Positions 24,976 through 32,928 of a DNA stretch of 64,000 nt are shown one piece after another. A model generated the notes under the pieces. That model saw only the letters and a list, made by a program, of their open reading frames with translations, made no database searches and was not told the origin of the DNA. Position 1 is the first letter of the stretch. Every line of letters begins with the position of its first letter. Made by a program: the position numbers and the translations under genes. The DNA is from Desulfosporosinus youngiae DSM 17734 (GTDB lineage Bacteria; Bacillota; Desulfitobacteriia; Desulfitobacteriales; Desulfitobacteriaceae). The DNA lies in contig NZ_CM001441.1 of NCBI RefSeq assembly GCF_000244895.1, positions 682,001-746,000 on the forward strand. The letters run 5' to 3'.

Positions 24976-26188
24976 AAGAAAGAAGTAAATAGGACAAGAT
25001 GGCCGTTCCCACAAGGATGCTCTCAGGAATGATCAGCATTCGTAAAACTTTATTAAGGTTAGTCTTGAAATAATCAATCGTTAGGGATAGGCAGAGGTGC
25101 ATAGGACTAAGCATTGTTCCCGCGGATCCCGCCATAAAGACCAACACTGCCAGCGGTAGGCTAACCTGTCCCTTAGAAGCCGCCATAACGATCGGAAAGG
25201 CTATGCCGATGTAAGAACCGGTTTGTCCGGTCAAGAAAGCGAGCAAGAAGGCAATTAAAGCGAAGATTAGAAACTCAGGTACGGGAAGTGATCCTAATAA
25301 GGCGGGCAATTCATCAAATGAACCGACGGTTTCCATCACCTGCTTAAAAAGCATAATCCCCCAGATCATGATTAAAGTTTTAATAACAATAGCTTTGCGA
25401 GTAAGTTTATACAATTCTTTAAGATTAATTTTGTGTCTCAGGATGAGTACTGCAATAATTATTGTAATGGCCAAGGTTATAGGGACTTTAGCAAAAACAA
25501 GGCCCACAAGTGCTAAGACAGGGAGGGTACTGAAGAAAACGTCTTTTACTGAGCTTTGAGGCATTTCTTCAGCGTACGATTGAGGAACTATGGCTAATTC
25601 CTCGTCAACTTTGATACGGAACAGAAAGGGAAGTCCTAAAAGAATGACTAAGATACCATAAGGCATAAGCCCCAGAAGTACGTGAGTTAGTGGTATACCC
25701 GTAATGGTTGAGACTAGAAGTACTCCCGTATACAGAGGCAAAAAGAATTCCCAAATGTGACGGTAATAGAAATTGATAAAGGTTTTTTGCACAGCGGGGA
25801 CGCTTTTACCCACCGCTTGCTCAACTAAGGGGGCGGAGAAAAGAGCCCCTCCGGCACTGGGCATGAGTCCGATAAAGGCGGGTATGATTGCCATCACAAT
25901 TCGGCGGTCTTTGATTAGCCGGGTTAGGGAGTTGAGCATGCGTTCTAAATAACCTTTTTGTCTCAACACTTGCTCCAGAATCATGATTAAGACTAAAATT
26001 GCTTCAATCTCTATAGTTGAAGGGTCTTTGGTCGCATCCCAGGCCATTATGAGAAGACCCGTCATATCAGTCCCGAATAAAAAGGCCAAAACAATTGAGG
26101 CTCCGATCACCACATAGACTAAAGGAATCTTTCTCCATAACAGTACCATCATAATCAAAAATACAATCAGCAATTTTGCAGTTTCCAT
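24974..26188 (-). CDS. DUF401 family membrane transporter
   Basis: 404 residues with about ten to eleven hydrophobic segments. Related to the DUF401/GntP-like ion transporter superfamily: AFIGLMPSAGGALFSAPLVE, FLTGQTGSYIGIAFPIV and MLSPMHLCLSLTIDYFKTNL are the conserved loops. Substrate unknown, and no linked enzyme gene. ATG 26188 with ribosome site aaggcg on the minus strand. Confidence 0.85.
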   Translation of the reverse strand: METAKLLIVFLIMMVLLWRKIPLVYVVIGASIVLAFLFGTDMTGLLIMAWDATKDPSTIEIEAILVLIMILEQVLRQKGYLERMLNSLTRLIKDRRIVMAIIPAFIGLMPSAGGALFSAPLVEQAVGKSVPAVQKTFINFYYRHIWEFFLPLYTGVLLVSTITGIPLTHVLLGLMPYGILVILLGLPFLFRIKVDEELAIVPQSYAEEMPQSSVKDVFFSTLPVLALVGLVFAKVPITLAITIIIAVLILRHKINLKELYKLTRKAIVIKTLIMIWGIMLFKQVMETVGSFDELPALLGSLPVPEFLIFALIAFLLAFLTGQTGSYIGIAFPIVMAASKGQVSLPLAVLVFMAGSAGTMLSPMHLCLSLTIDYFKTNLNKVLRMLIIPESILVGTAILSYLLLS

Positions 26189-26424
26189 TAATAACGCCTT
26201 CTTTTTCCTTTAATAATTGCACTAGTCTTTATTCGGGATCATTTTGCAAATTCCTTCGCCGAGCTGAAGATTTAGTAGCCAAGTGGTTCTTTACATCTCA
26301 AAGGTTACATCTCTGGTAGAATAAGGTATAATGAAGATACTTCTAAGTTCGAATATAGTTCTTAAATACAAAGAACAAGTAATGCTTACTATGTAAAAAG
26401 CAGCTATGATTTGGAGGCTTTACA

Positions 26425-27390
26425 ATGGTCATTGAAATTTACCCGCATATTTTCAAGAATGAAATACCTCTTCCTAATAATCCCTTAAAAGCTATTAATA
26501 ATTACATAATTGTTTCCGAGAGCAAGAACTTGATCATCGATACAGGTTTTAACACAGCAGAGTGCTTGACCGAATTAATGAACGGTCTTAGAGAATTAAA
26601 TATTGATCTGAATAAGACTGATCTGCTTATAACCCATATGCATGTTGATCATTCAGGACTTGCGCATGTTCTCAAAGATTACGGAGTAAGAGTCGTATAT
26701 TTTAGTCAGATTGATGGAGAAATCTCAAATCAAACGTCTCAAAGGGATGTGTTTTTCAAATCACTCAATCAACTATTGGGCTTTCAAAGCGACTTTACTA
26801 TAAAGTTTGGCAAAGAGTTTGGGGTTAGGCGGAGTGGGACTCTTGATTTCAGTCCATTGTATGAAGGGGATATACTAGTCATCGGGGATTATTGTTTTGA
26901 AGTAGTGGATATTCCCGGGCACACGCCGGGGCATATTGGTTTATATGAGAGACAACATAAGCTGTTTTTTTGTGGAGACCATATACTGGATGAGATAACC
27001 CCTAATATAACCTTTTGGGGATTTGAACAAGACATTTTAGCAACTTATTTCAAAAGCCTGAATAAGGTATATGATTATGAAATTGATTACTTATTCCCGG
27101 CCCACAGGAGAATCATTACGGATCATCACAAAAGAATTAATGAACTTCTGCACCATCATGAAGAACGTCTCAATGAGATTTTAGGTATTTTAAAAGAAGG
27201 CAGAAAAACTCCGATTGATGTGGCTGCATCCATGCACTGGGATATAGGTCATAAGAAATGGTCTGACTTCCCTTCGTCCCAAATGTGGTTTGCTTCCGGC
27301 GAAGCTCTGTCCCATTTAGAATGTTTAGTGCATAGGGGACTCGTTGAGCGAACCAATAAGGACGGGGTACTTCTTTATGGGCTTAAATAA
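26425..27390 (+). CDS. MBL-fold metallo-hydrolase
   Basis: 321 residues. Metal site THMHVDHSG (HxHxDH, about residues 71-78), later GHTPGHIGLYE, CGDHIL and the C-terminal FPAHRR are the five metallo-beta-lactamase motifs. The C-terminal part (about 240-321) looks like a small winged-helix tail found in the LACTB2-like branch. Substrate not predictable. ATG 26425 with ttggagg. Confidence 0.88.
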   Translation: MVIEIYPHIFKNEIPLPNNPLKAINNYIIVSESKNLIIDTGFNTAECLTELMNGLRELNIDLNKTDLLITHMHVDHSGLAHVLKDYGVRVVYFSQIDGEISNQTSQRDVFFKSLNQLLGFQSDFTIKFGKEFGVRRSGTLDFSPLYEGDILVIGDYCFEVVDIPGHTPGHIGLYERQHKLFFCGDHILDEITPNITFWGFEQDILATYFKSLNKVYDYEIDYLFPAHRRIITDHHKRINELLHHHEERLNEILGILKEGRKTPIDVAASMHWDIGHKKWSDFPSSQMWFASGEALSHLECLVHRGLVERTNKDGVLLYGLK

Positions 27391-27472
27391 TTCATTATAA
27401 TGAGAGAAATTTACCGACCGTAGATTTGATTCCTTCGCCAAAAGAATACACAGTGAAGAAGGTTGGGGAATT

Positions 27473-28285
27473 TTAGTAAAGATCATCCCGGCGTTGTTTT
27501 AAGATCGGCAGGGACTCTCTAACCTCCTCAATCTGGGTCAAATCGAGATCAACGATCAGAATTCCCGGCTTTTCGTCCAGTTGTGCAAGGACTTGGCCCC
27601 ATGGATTGACAGCTAAGGAGTGACCATAAGCTACATAGGAAGCCTGAGGATTGCGAGCGGGCGAAGTGCCCAGCATGAAGACTTGGTTGTCTAAGGCACG
27701 GCTCCTAAACAGCAATTCCCAATGAGCCGGCCCCGTAGTCATGTTAAAAGCGGCAGGTACAATAACTACGCTGGCTCCGTCTTTAGCCATTTTTCTTGTC
27801 AATTCCGGGAAGCGAATATCATAGCATATTTCTACTCCGAATTTGCCCCAGGGTGTTTCAAACACTGTGGCAGTATTGCCCGGGGACAATACCTTTGATT
27901 CAGTAAACTCGATACCATTTTTGACATTTATATCGAATAGATGGGCTTTGCGATGGGTGGCAATAATCTCCCCTTTTGGGTTAAATATAACACTGGTATT
28001 GTAGATCAGTTCCCCATCTAATTCCGGAATCGAGCCACCTACGAGAAAAAGGCCGTGGGTGCGAGCCAGGTCAGCAAGAAGGTTTGTTGTTTCTCCAGAG
28101 GGTATTATCTCAGCATAGTCCCGAAAGGAATGTATATCATAGGGGCAATTGAACATTTCCGGTAAGACTGCCATATGCGCACCGCCTGCGGCGGCGGCCT
28201 TTAACATCAGTGCTGCTTGGTTAAGATTTTCTTGCTTGTCTTCCTTAACAGGCAATTGACATAATGCTGTTTTTAGCTTCATCAC
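27473..28285 (-). CDS. Carbon-nitrogen hydrolase, omega-amidase (Nit2)-like
   Basis: 270 residues. The nitrilase-superfamily catalytic triad is Glu43 (LPEMFNCPYD), Lys (HRKAHLFDI) and Cys (GVEICYDIRFPEL). DIRFPEL and RARALDNQVF-type segments fit the omega-amidase/Nit2 branch, which hydrolyses alpha-ketoglutaramate or alpha-ketosuccinamate made by glutamine or asparagine transaminases. An aminotransferase gene lies 600 bases away, which is at least compatible. Two adjacent ATGs at the start (28285, 28282). Confidence 0.88.
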   Translation of the reverse strand: MMKLKTALCQLPVKEDKQENLNQAALMLKAAAAGGAHMAVLPEMFNCPYDIHSFRDYAEIIPSGETTNLLADLARTHGLFLVGGSIPELDGELIYNTSVIFNPKGEIIATHRKAHLFDINVKNGIEFTESKVLSPGNTATVFETPWGKFGVEICYDIRFPELTRKMAKDGASVVIVPAAFNMTTGPAHWELLFRSRALDNQVFMLGTSPARNPQASYVAYGHSLAVNPWGQVLAQLDEKPGILIVDLDLTQIEEVRESLPILKQRRDDLY

Positions 28286-28493
28286 TAGTAACCCCCTAAA
28301 ATGATTTTCTTACACATCATATAGGTAAATAGCAGACGTTTATGTAAATATTACGAAAGCCTTCGTCTTAAGTGTAAGCTCGATGACTATCTCTGGACGC
28401 TAAAAAATGGTTTTAGAAATTACGGATATTTAAGAATGAAAATCAAATTTAATGCCATACTAACCATTAGTTTAGTAACAGGAGGGTCTGACA

Positions 28494-28721
28494 ATGAAAA
28501 ATGTAACTATGTTTACCAACAACACCTGACCATATTGCACCGTAGCGAAGAAGTTTCTTTCGCAGAACAATATCCCTTTTGAGGAAAAGAATATTAGTAC
28601 GGATCAAGATGCTTTACAAGAATTACAACGCCGTAATATCAATAGTGTACCAACTTTCTTAGTAGGGGATGAAACTGTCGTAGGTTTCAACAAGGATAAG
28701 ATCCTCGCTCTTCTCCACTGA
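28494..28721 (+). CDS. Glutaredoxin-like selenoprotein (Sec encoded by in-frame UGA)
   Basis: Reading from ATG 28494 behind a clear ribosome site (aggagg, 28480-28485), the frame meets TGA at 28527-28529 and then continues to a second TGA at 28719. Read through, it gives 75 residues with active site T-U-P-Y-C, where U (residue 12) replaces the first Cys of the glutaredoxin CPYC motif. Downstream are the thioredoxin-fold landmarks SVPTFLVGD (cis-Pro loop) and VVGFNKDKIL, all in one frame with no other lesion. Size and layout match short NrdH/Grx3-like glutaredoxins. A candidate bSECIS follows the UGA. Selenocysteine is inferred, not proven. Confidence 0.85.
28545..28563 (+). promoter_or_regulatory. 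Candidate bacterial SECIS hairpin of the glutaredoxin gene
   Basis: GCGAAGA-AGTT-TCTTTCGC: four upper base pairs (28548-28551 with 28556-28559), one bulged U (28560), three lower GC pairs. The apical loop AGTT has G in its first two positions and lies 22 bases after the UGA, within the 16-37 base range known for bacterial SECIS elements. Confidence 0.55.
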
Positions 28722-28736
28722 ATATAATGGTATTGT

Positions 28737-28766
28737 ACCGCTGGGCTTTAAGGCTCAGCGGTTTTA
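28737..28766 (+). terminator. Terminator of the selenoprotein gene
   Basis: ACCGCTGGGC (28737-28746) pairs with GCTCAGCGGT (28753-28762), followed by TTT. A complete expression unit supports the gene being real. Confidence 0.85.
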
Positions 28767-28805
28767 AATTGCCGTGATCAATTGTTTTCACCAAATTCTT
28801 AAAGA

Positions 28806-28842
28806 ACAAGACTGGAAGCTTTTATCGCTTACCAGTCTTATT
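28806..28842 (-). terminator. Terminator of the aminotransferase gene
   Basis: Minus strand stem AAGACTGGTAAGC with GCTTCCAGTCTT, followed by GTTCTTT; lies 10 bases after the stop. Confidence 0.7.
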
Positions 28843-28850
28843 CTTGACGG

Positions 28851-30026
28851 TTATCGTAGTTTCTTTAATGTCGTTTCTATACGTTCTAAGGCTTTTTGAA
28901 TATTCTCCACAGAATTTGCATAGGAGAACCGGAGATATCCTTCACCGTAGGAACCAAAAGCGGTACCTCCTAAACAAGCAACGCCTGCCTCGTTTAAAAG
29001 ATAATCTGCAATTTCTTTGCTATTCTTACCGAAGGATTTTATATTCGGAAATACGTAGAATGATCCCTCAGGCAACAAGCAGCTTACTCCAGGGATCGAG
29101 TTTAAGCCATTTACCATAAGATCGCGGCGCTTTTTAAACTCAGCAACCATACTATCGACGTCGTTTTGGGGCCCTGTGAGTGCTTCTTTACCAGCCATCT
29201 GTGTAAAGGCCGAGGTACAAGAGTTAGAATTAACCATAAGCTGAGCAATACGAGCAGAAATTTCCTCATGCATCACCCCATAGCCTAACCGCCATCCAGT
29301 CATAGCATAGGTTTTAGAAAATCCATCTAAGATAATCGTCCAATCCTTCATTTCCGGCAATGAAGCAATAGAAAGTGGATGTGTATCTCCATACACGATG
29401 CGATCATATATTTCATCGGAAAGAACCAGGATTTCTTTTCCTCGAACCAAGTCCGCAATAGATTTGATATCTTCATTTGTGAGAACACCGCCGGTAGGGT
29501 TACCTGGAGAATTAATAATGAGCATTTTTGTTTTGGGTGTAATCAACTGAGCGAGCTCATTGACATCTAAACGGAACTGGTTTTCTTCCCGCAAGGGTAT
29601 GGGGACGGGCTTTCCGCCAACAAAACGAATGACGGATTCATAGATCGGAAAGCCAGGATTCGGATAAATAACTTCATCACCTGGATTGACGGTTGCCATA
29701 ATGGAGAAAAACATAATGGGTTTTCCGCCGGGGACGATAACAACTTCCTCGGCAGAAGCATCAACGTTTTTATGATTACGAATATAGGAGGCGATTGTTT
29801 CTCTTACTTCCGGAATGCCGGGCGCGGGGGTATAGTGGGTGTATCCGCTGGTTAGAGCATGGCATGCGGCTTCAATAATATTCTTAGGAGTATCAAAGTC
29901 CGGCTCGCCAATCTCCAGGTGAACAATATCCATTCCCTGCGCTTCCAACTTTTTAGCCTTGGCTAAAACTTCAAAAGCTGTTTCGGTGCCAAGCAACGCC
30001 ATTCTATCTGCAAGTACTTTTTTCAT
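28851..30026 (-). CDS. Pyridoxal phosphate aminotransferase, aspartate/alanine type
   Basis: 391 residues, class I family Igamma. Signatures: LEIGEPDFDTP, the Asn motif INSPGNPTGG, SDEIYDRIVY and the PLP-Lys motif GFSKTYAMTGWRLGY. Substrate range of this group is broad (Asp, Ala, aromatic). ATG 30026 follows aaaggatg. It lies 66 bases downstream of the D-2-hydroxyacid dehydrogenase on the same strand, likely in the same operon. The pair could interconvert an amino acid, its keto acid and its hydroxy acid. Confidence 0.88.
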   Translation of the reverse strand: MKKVLADRMALLGTETAFEVLAKAKKLEAQGMDIVHLEIGEPDFDTPKNIIEAACHALTSGYTHYTPAPGIPEVRETIASYIRNHKNVDASAEEVVIVPGGKPIMFFSIMATVNPGDEVIYPNPGFPIYESVIRFVGGKPVPIPLREENQFRLDVNELAQLITPKTKMLIINSPGNPTGGVLTNEDIKSIADLVRGKEILVLSDEIYDRIVYGDTHPLSIASLPEMKDWTIILDGFSKTYAMTGWRLGYGVMHEEISARIAQLMVNSNSCTSAFTQMAGKEALTGPQNDVDSMVAEFKKRRDLMVNGLNSIPGVSCLLPEGSFYVFPNIKSFGKNSKEIADYLLNEAGVACLGGTAFGSYGEGYLRFSYANSVENIQKALERIETTLKKLR

Positions 30027-30092
30027 CGGCTACCCATCCTTTTAACTTATTTGTAATTATCCAATCGTTGCCACCCACTTCTGCAAATGGGT

Positions 30093-31070
30093 TTACTTTT
30101 GAAAAACCTCGGGATTCAGACAAGTGGGGGGAAGTTCCCCCTTCATGGCAGCTATGATGTTGGAGACAGCGATCATACCCATTTTTGTGCGAGTGTCGAT
30201 TGTGGCACTGGCTATGTGAGGACAAACTATAGCATTGTCTAATTCCAATAGGCCTTCAGTAAACTCAGGTTCGAATTCATAGACATCCAGGCCTGCACCC
30301 CATATTTCTCCGGATTGTAAGGCCTTTACCAGGGCGGATTCATCAACGACCGGACCGCGGGAGGTGTTAATCAGAATTGCAGTATTCTTCATGAGTTTGA
30401 ACTCTTTCTCGCCCAGTAAGTGATGGGTTTCAGGGAGAAGAGGAGTATGGATAGAAACAAAATCTGATTCTTTGAGAAGAGTATCTAGACTGACAAATTG
30501 ACCGCCGGTTTCTTGTTCGAATTGAGGGTTAGCCGCTACATCGGTGTAGAGTACTTTCATATCAAAGGCTTTTGCCCTTTTAGCAAAGGATAAACCTATC
30601 CTTCCAGCGCCTATTACGCCAACGGTTTTATTCATTACGTCCTGTCCCAGGAAGAGCATCGGACCCCAACCTGTATACTTTCCCATTCTTGAGTACTTAT
30701 CTGATTCAACGACTCTTCGAGCTACAGAAAACAACAATGCCCAAGCCATTTCAGCGGTTGTGTCCGTAAGTACACCGGGAGTATTAGAAACCATAATTCC
30801 CCGTTCCGTTGCAGAGGGGATATCTATGTTATTGTAGCCGACAGCATAGTTAGCAAAAATTTTAACCCCTTTAGCTGCATCCATTACCTCAGCATCTATT
30901 GGATCAGTCAGTAAGCTTAAAACGGCATCTCTGCCTTTAACCTTTTCTAATAACACGGATCTTTCAAGGACAAGTCCCGTACGATTGACTTCAATGTCAC
31001 AATATTCTTCTAGTTTGTCAAGAGCTGGTTTAGGAATTTCATTAGTAACATAAACATTCCATCTAGTCAT
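30093..31070 (-). CDS. D-isomer-specific 2-hydroxyacid dehydrogenase (glyoxylate/hydroxypyruvate reductase type)
   Basis: 325 residues. NAD-binding Rossmann motif VGVIGAGRIG (about residues 150-159); catalytic Arg in NTSRGPVVDE, Glu in VYEFEPEF and His in CPHIASAT. Best fits the GyaR/glyoxylate reductase branch (ANYAVGYNNIDI, NTPGVLTDTTAEMAW). ATG 31070 with ggaggttaaac on the minus strand. Cotranscribed with the aminotransferase downstream. Confidence 0.9.
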   Translation of the reverse strand: MTRWNVYVTNEIPKPALDKLEEYCDIEVNRTGLVLERSVLLEKVKGRDAVLSLLTDPIDAEVMDAAKGVKIFANYAVGYNNIDIPSATERGIMVSNTPGVLTDTTAEMAWALLFSVARRVVESDKYSRMGKYTGWGPMLFLGQDVMNKTVGVIGAGRIGLSFAKRAKAFDMKVLYTDVAANPQFEQETGGQFVSLDTLLKESDFVSIHTPLLPETHHLLGEKEFKLMKNTAILINTSRGPVVDESALVKALQSGEIWGAGLDVYEFEPEFTEGLLELDNAIVCPHIASATIDTRTKMGMIAVSNIIAAMKGELPPTCLNPEVFQK

Positions 31071-31206
31071 GTTTAACCTCCCAAATTAGTCTAATAAGCA
31101 TAGGAGTATTATACCAAATGTATTGTGGAATATTACTTGTTTTAGTTATAGACAGAAGAGATTTTTACATTTACCCGGAAATGTTATAGAAGCATACATT
31201 AATGAA

Positions 31207-31238
31207 TAAACCGGCTTTGAAGATTAACTTCTAAGCCG
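31207..31238. terminator. Terminator between the small gene and the dehydrogenase gene
   Basis: AACCGGCTT (31209-31217) pairs with AAGCCGGTT (31233-31241 region, allowing the loop TGAAGATTAACTTCT, itself partly paired TGAAG/CTTCT). Serves the minus-strand small gene at 31267. Confidence 0.7.
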
Positions 31239-31266
31239 GTTAAAAAGGGATTTTATATCATAAGAA

Positions 31267-31425
31267 TCAAGAGTAGGAATTTGGATAAAGAGTTGTCCAT
31301 TGGCAGGCATGTTCAAATGCTTTGTTGTCTTTTCCAGCGAGGATTTTTTTCTGGGTATCGGTATCCAATGGCTCAATACATTCCTGATAGAGATCCAGTC
31401 CAATCATTTCGTAAGCGTTTGACAT
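31267..31425 (-). CDS. 52-residue microprotein, unknown
   Basis: A short minus-strand frame starting at ATG 31425, eight bases after a strong ribosome site (aaaggaga), ending at TGA 31267. It encodes MSNAYEMIGLDLYQECI followed by an acidic-basic helix (EPLDTDTQKKILAGKDNKAF) and a Cys-Trp tail. A terminator lies 30 bases downstream. Soluble, no signal peptide, two cysteines, family not recognised. Ribosome site plus terminator make translation likely. Confidence 0.6.
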   Translation of the reverse strand: MSNAYEMIGLDLYQECIEPLDTDTQKKILAGKDNKAFEHACQWTTLYPNSYS

Positions 31426-31496
31426 TTTCTAATCTCCTTTTAAACCTTTTTGATCTATTTTAAACTGTGTTAGTTACGAAGATTTTATTCATGACG

Positions 31497-32720
31497 TTAA
31501 GTTGAAGCCAGCTCTCCTAAAGTTACCTCAACCTGCTTTGTCTGTTCATCGCGAATATAGGTTATTGTAACTTTATCGCCGACATTCTTTTTATAGAGTT
31601 CGCGAATAAGGTCCGAAGAATTTTCTATTTGAACATCGTTAACCTTGGTGATGATATCCCCTTTCGCAATTCCAGCCTTCGAGGCTGGTCCATTCGGTGA
31701 TACGCTTGCAATGTAAGCTCCTTGGGGCTTGTTATTAATTTTAGCGTAGGAGTTATATTGATCGTCTGTACTTACTAAAAGGGCTGGATGTTTAGCCACA
31801 CCCGAATCAATTAATTGATTGATGGTTGGCAGAGCGTCGGAAATTGGAATAGCGAAGCCCATTCCTTCGAAACCGGTTACCGCGTATTTAACCGAGTTGA
31901 TGCCTATAACCTGACCTTGATAATTCACAAGGGGTCCGCCGCTATTTCCGGGGTTGATGGCGGCGTCGGTTTGAATCAGATTATAACTTGCTACCCCTTG
32001 GAGGTTTATGGAACGGTTGGTTGCAGAGATGACTCCTGTGGTCACAGAACGTGCAAATTCGTCTCCGCCGGGATTTCCAATGGCAACGACAGATTCTCCA
32101 ACTTCGACTTTTGAAGAATCCCCAAGAGTAACCGCCGTAAGATTAGTTGTATCCGAAATTTGTAATACGGCAAGATCTGTGCGTGGGTCGGCACCAACGA
32201 GTTTTGCATCAAGAGTACGTCCGTCGCTCAAACTAACGCTGATTTTTTGTGCGCCCTCAATCACATGATTATTCGTTACGATATATCCTTTTTCAGCATT
32301 AATAATAAAACCGGAACCACTGCCGGCTTGTTGAAGACTTGAGTTTCCTGAAAAGCCCCGACCGGTTTGGAAATTAGAAACCCCCACAACAGCGGGACCG
32401 GCATTCTTGGCAATTTGTGCTACCGGGAAATTGGTTTCAGGGGCAGTAACACTCGAAACTTGTGTAAACGGTGAATTTGTTGTTTGCGTTGGAGAGGTTA
32501 TATTAGTAGGATATATATAGGGGACAGCAGCAACTGTAGTAAGACCACCGATGACGGCGCTAATCAGACAAAGGCTGGCCAGGGCAGCGACATTCCTCTT
32601 TGGTTTATGATAGGGTATGTGTGGTTGCTTAGAGGAGTCTGATTCAATGTCCTTGTTGTCGTCAATATTGATATCTGTAAGGTTATTGTTATTGAGTTCT
32701 GAACGAATTTCTTCTTCCAT
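31497..32720 (-). CDS. htrA: HtrA/DegP-like membrane-anchored serine protease with PDZ domain
   Basis: 407 residues from ATG 32720 (ribosome site caaggagg); the open frame extends eight codons upstream without a site. An acidic cytoplasmic N-terminus is followed by one membrane segment (about residues 48-70), then a trypsin-like S1C domain with His (TNNHVIEG), Asp (DPRTDLAVLQ) and Ser (NPGNSGGPLV), and a C-terminal PDZ domain (SPNGPASKAGIAKGDIITKV). Degrades misfolded proteins at the outer face of the membrane. A single gene by spacing; divergent to the molybdopterin gene. Confidence 0.93.
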   Translation of the reverse strand: MEEEIRSELNNNNLTDINIDDNKDIESDSSKQPHIPYHKPKRNVAALASLCLISAVIGGLTTVAAVPYIYPTNITSPTQTTNSPFTQVSSVTAPETNFPVAQIAKNAGPAVVGVSNFQTGRGFSGNSSLQQAGSGSGFIINAEKGYIVTNNHVIEGAQKISVSLSDGRTLDAKLVGADPRTDLAVLQISDTTNLTAVTLGDSSKVEVGESVVAIGNPGGDEFARSVTTGVISATNRSINLQGVASYNLIQTDAAINPGNSGGPLVNYQGQVIGINSVKYAVTGFEGMGFAIPISDALPTINQLIDSGVAKHPALLVSTDDQYNSYAKINNKPQGAYIASVSPNGPASKAGIAKGDIITKVNDVQIENSSDLIRELYKKNVGDKVTITYIRDEQTKQVEVTLGELAST

Positions 32721-32928
32721 AATTAAGCCTCCTTGTATAATCAAGCTCCTTGCTGGATTTATGTATTAAGGATATCCGAAACGTGTTAAGGAAAATGGTA
32801 CAAATTATGAACGTTTATTGGGACTTAAGTGGGGATTTTGTGAAATTTGATCTAATGTTCAGCTTTAGCCGAACGAGTTCACCATAAGGTTGCTCTTATC
32901 AAAATTTTGACGGAATAGGAAGTGTACT

